Part shown: positions 23,264 to 24,016 of the stretch, one piece after another
How positions within the stretch are numbered: the stretch's first letter is position 1
Layout of the letters: the number at the start of each line of letters is the position of its first letter
From: SG8-41 sp035574195
Lineage (GTDB): Bacteria; Pseudomonadota; Gammaproteobacteria; Burkholderiales; SG8-41
Direction: 5' to 3'
Assembly (NCBI GenBank): GCA_035574195.1
Contig: DATLZE010000044.1
Coordinates: forward strand, 1 to 24,016
Length of the DNA stretch: 24,016 bases
Translations under genes and position numbers: made by a program
Notes under the pieces: generated by a model
Seen by the model: only the letters and a program-made list of their open reading frames with translations
Told to the model about the DNA's origin: nothing
Database searches by the model: none

Positions 23264-24016
23264 GATGGCCACGATTTCTTCGGCCGACGAGATGGAAAGG
23301 ATGTCGCAGGCCTTCGCCAGGGGACGGCTGGCGCGGCGCAGGCTGCGCCAGCTGCGCGAGCGCGCCATCGAGTTCATCCTGTTTCTGGCGGCATGCGTGT
23401 CGGTGGCCGTCACGATCGGCATCGTGGTCGTGCTGCTCACGGAGTCCTATGCGTTCTTCCAGCACGTTTCGCTGTGGGAGTTCCTGACCGACACCCAGTG
23501 GACGCCGCTCTTCGCGGACGCGCACTACGGAATACTTCCGCTGCTGTCGGGGACGCTGGTGAGCTCGGCGGTCGCGCTGCTCGTCGCCGTGCCGCTCGGC
23601 ACCGTCATCGCCATATACCTCTCCGAATTCGCGCCGTTCGCGGTGCGCGAGGCGGCCAAGCCCTTCCTCGAGCTGCTGGGCGGGGTGCCGACCATCGTCT
23701 ACGGTTATTTCGCCCTGCTGTTCGTGACCCCGCTGCTCCAGAAGCTGATCCCCTCGCTGCCGGGTTTCAACCTCCTTTCCGCCGGGCTCGTCATGGGCGT
23801 GATGATCATTCCCTACGTGACCTCGGTGAGCGAGGACGCGATGCGCGCGGTGCCGATGGCGCTGCGCGAAGGCTCCTACGCCATGGGCGCCACGCGCTTC
23901 CAGACCGCGATCCGGGTGGTGACGCCGGCGGCGTTCTCGGGCATCGCCGCAGCCTACATCCTCGGCATCTCGCGCGCGGTGGGCGAGACGATGATACTGG
24001 CGGTCGCGGCCGGCAT
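23264..24016 (+). CDS. pstC: Phosphate ABC transporter permease PstC, 3' end beyond the window
   Basis: The frame is open from ATG 23264 to the right edge (251 codons). After a charged cytoplasmic N-terminus (RLARRRLRQLRERAIEF), hydrophobic segments appear at about residues 36-60, 90-115, 140-162 and 173-190. The permease signature runs from EDAMRAVPMALREGSYAMGAT to RAVGETMILAVAAG, the EAA-type loop that contacts the ATPase. Features such as FLTDTQWTPLFADAHYGILP and LGGVPTIVYGYFAL are typical of PstC rather than PstA. No strong ribosome site is visible before the ATG. PstA, PstB and PhoU would be expected beyond the edge. Confidence 0.95.

Overview
The window looks like chromosomal DNA of a high-GC proteobacterium, most likely a betaproteobacterium of the Burkholderiales type. 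The reasons are three Bug/TctC-type periplasmic solute receptors without partner permeases, a GcvA-like LysR regulator, a DUF3750 protein, a PhoB-PhoR-PstS-PstC locus in betaproteobacterial style, and a strong G/C third-position bias in the core genes. Naming the taxon is inference; no marker gene is present.

Left accessory part (1 to about 10.4 kb). On the minus strand a tight operon encodes an excisionase-like helix-turn-helix protein (2933-3184), a C5-cytosine DNA methyltransferase (1689-2936) and a UvrD/Rep-type helicase that runs off the left edge (<1-1612). This looks like a restriction or phage-defence module. A second block (about 3.3-8.5 kb) is flanked by two related MITE-like repeats in the same orientation (3341-3488 and 8368-8547). 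It opens with a near-consensus sigma-70 promoter driving a short structured RNA with its own terminator (3602-3732). Plus-strand genes follow: an unknown protein, a small Cys-rich protein, a PcfJ-like protein, a frameshifted RelA/SpoT-type HD protein and two further unknown proteins. Decayed insertion sequences lie on the right: an IS3-type remnant (8144-8320) and an integrase-type remnant (9986-10111). Between them is an AT-richer gene for a membrane protein with a C-terminal PEGA domain (8651-9937).

Middle part (10.4-18.7 kb). This is core-like, GC-rich sequence: three orphan Bug receptors (10498-11466 plus; 11500-12471 minus; 14233-15207 minus), a DUF3750 protein, a secreted protein with an exact 36-residue internal repeat, a secreted helical protein, a 65-residue protein divergent from a LysR regulator across an AT-rich spacer, and an MFS transporter. 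The likely theme is uptake and sensing of organic acids, but no substrate can be read from the sequence.

Right part (18.9-24.0 kb). tRNA-Lys(CUU) is followed by the phosphate-starvation locus: PhoB and PhoR with overlapping reading frames, a clear Pho box, PstS, a strong terminator-like hairpin, and the start of PstC running off the right edge. PhoR would phosphorylate PhoB, which would bind the Pho box and raise pstS expression; the hairpin would let more PstS than permease be made.
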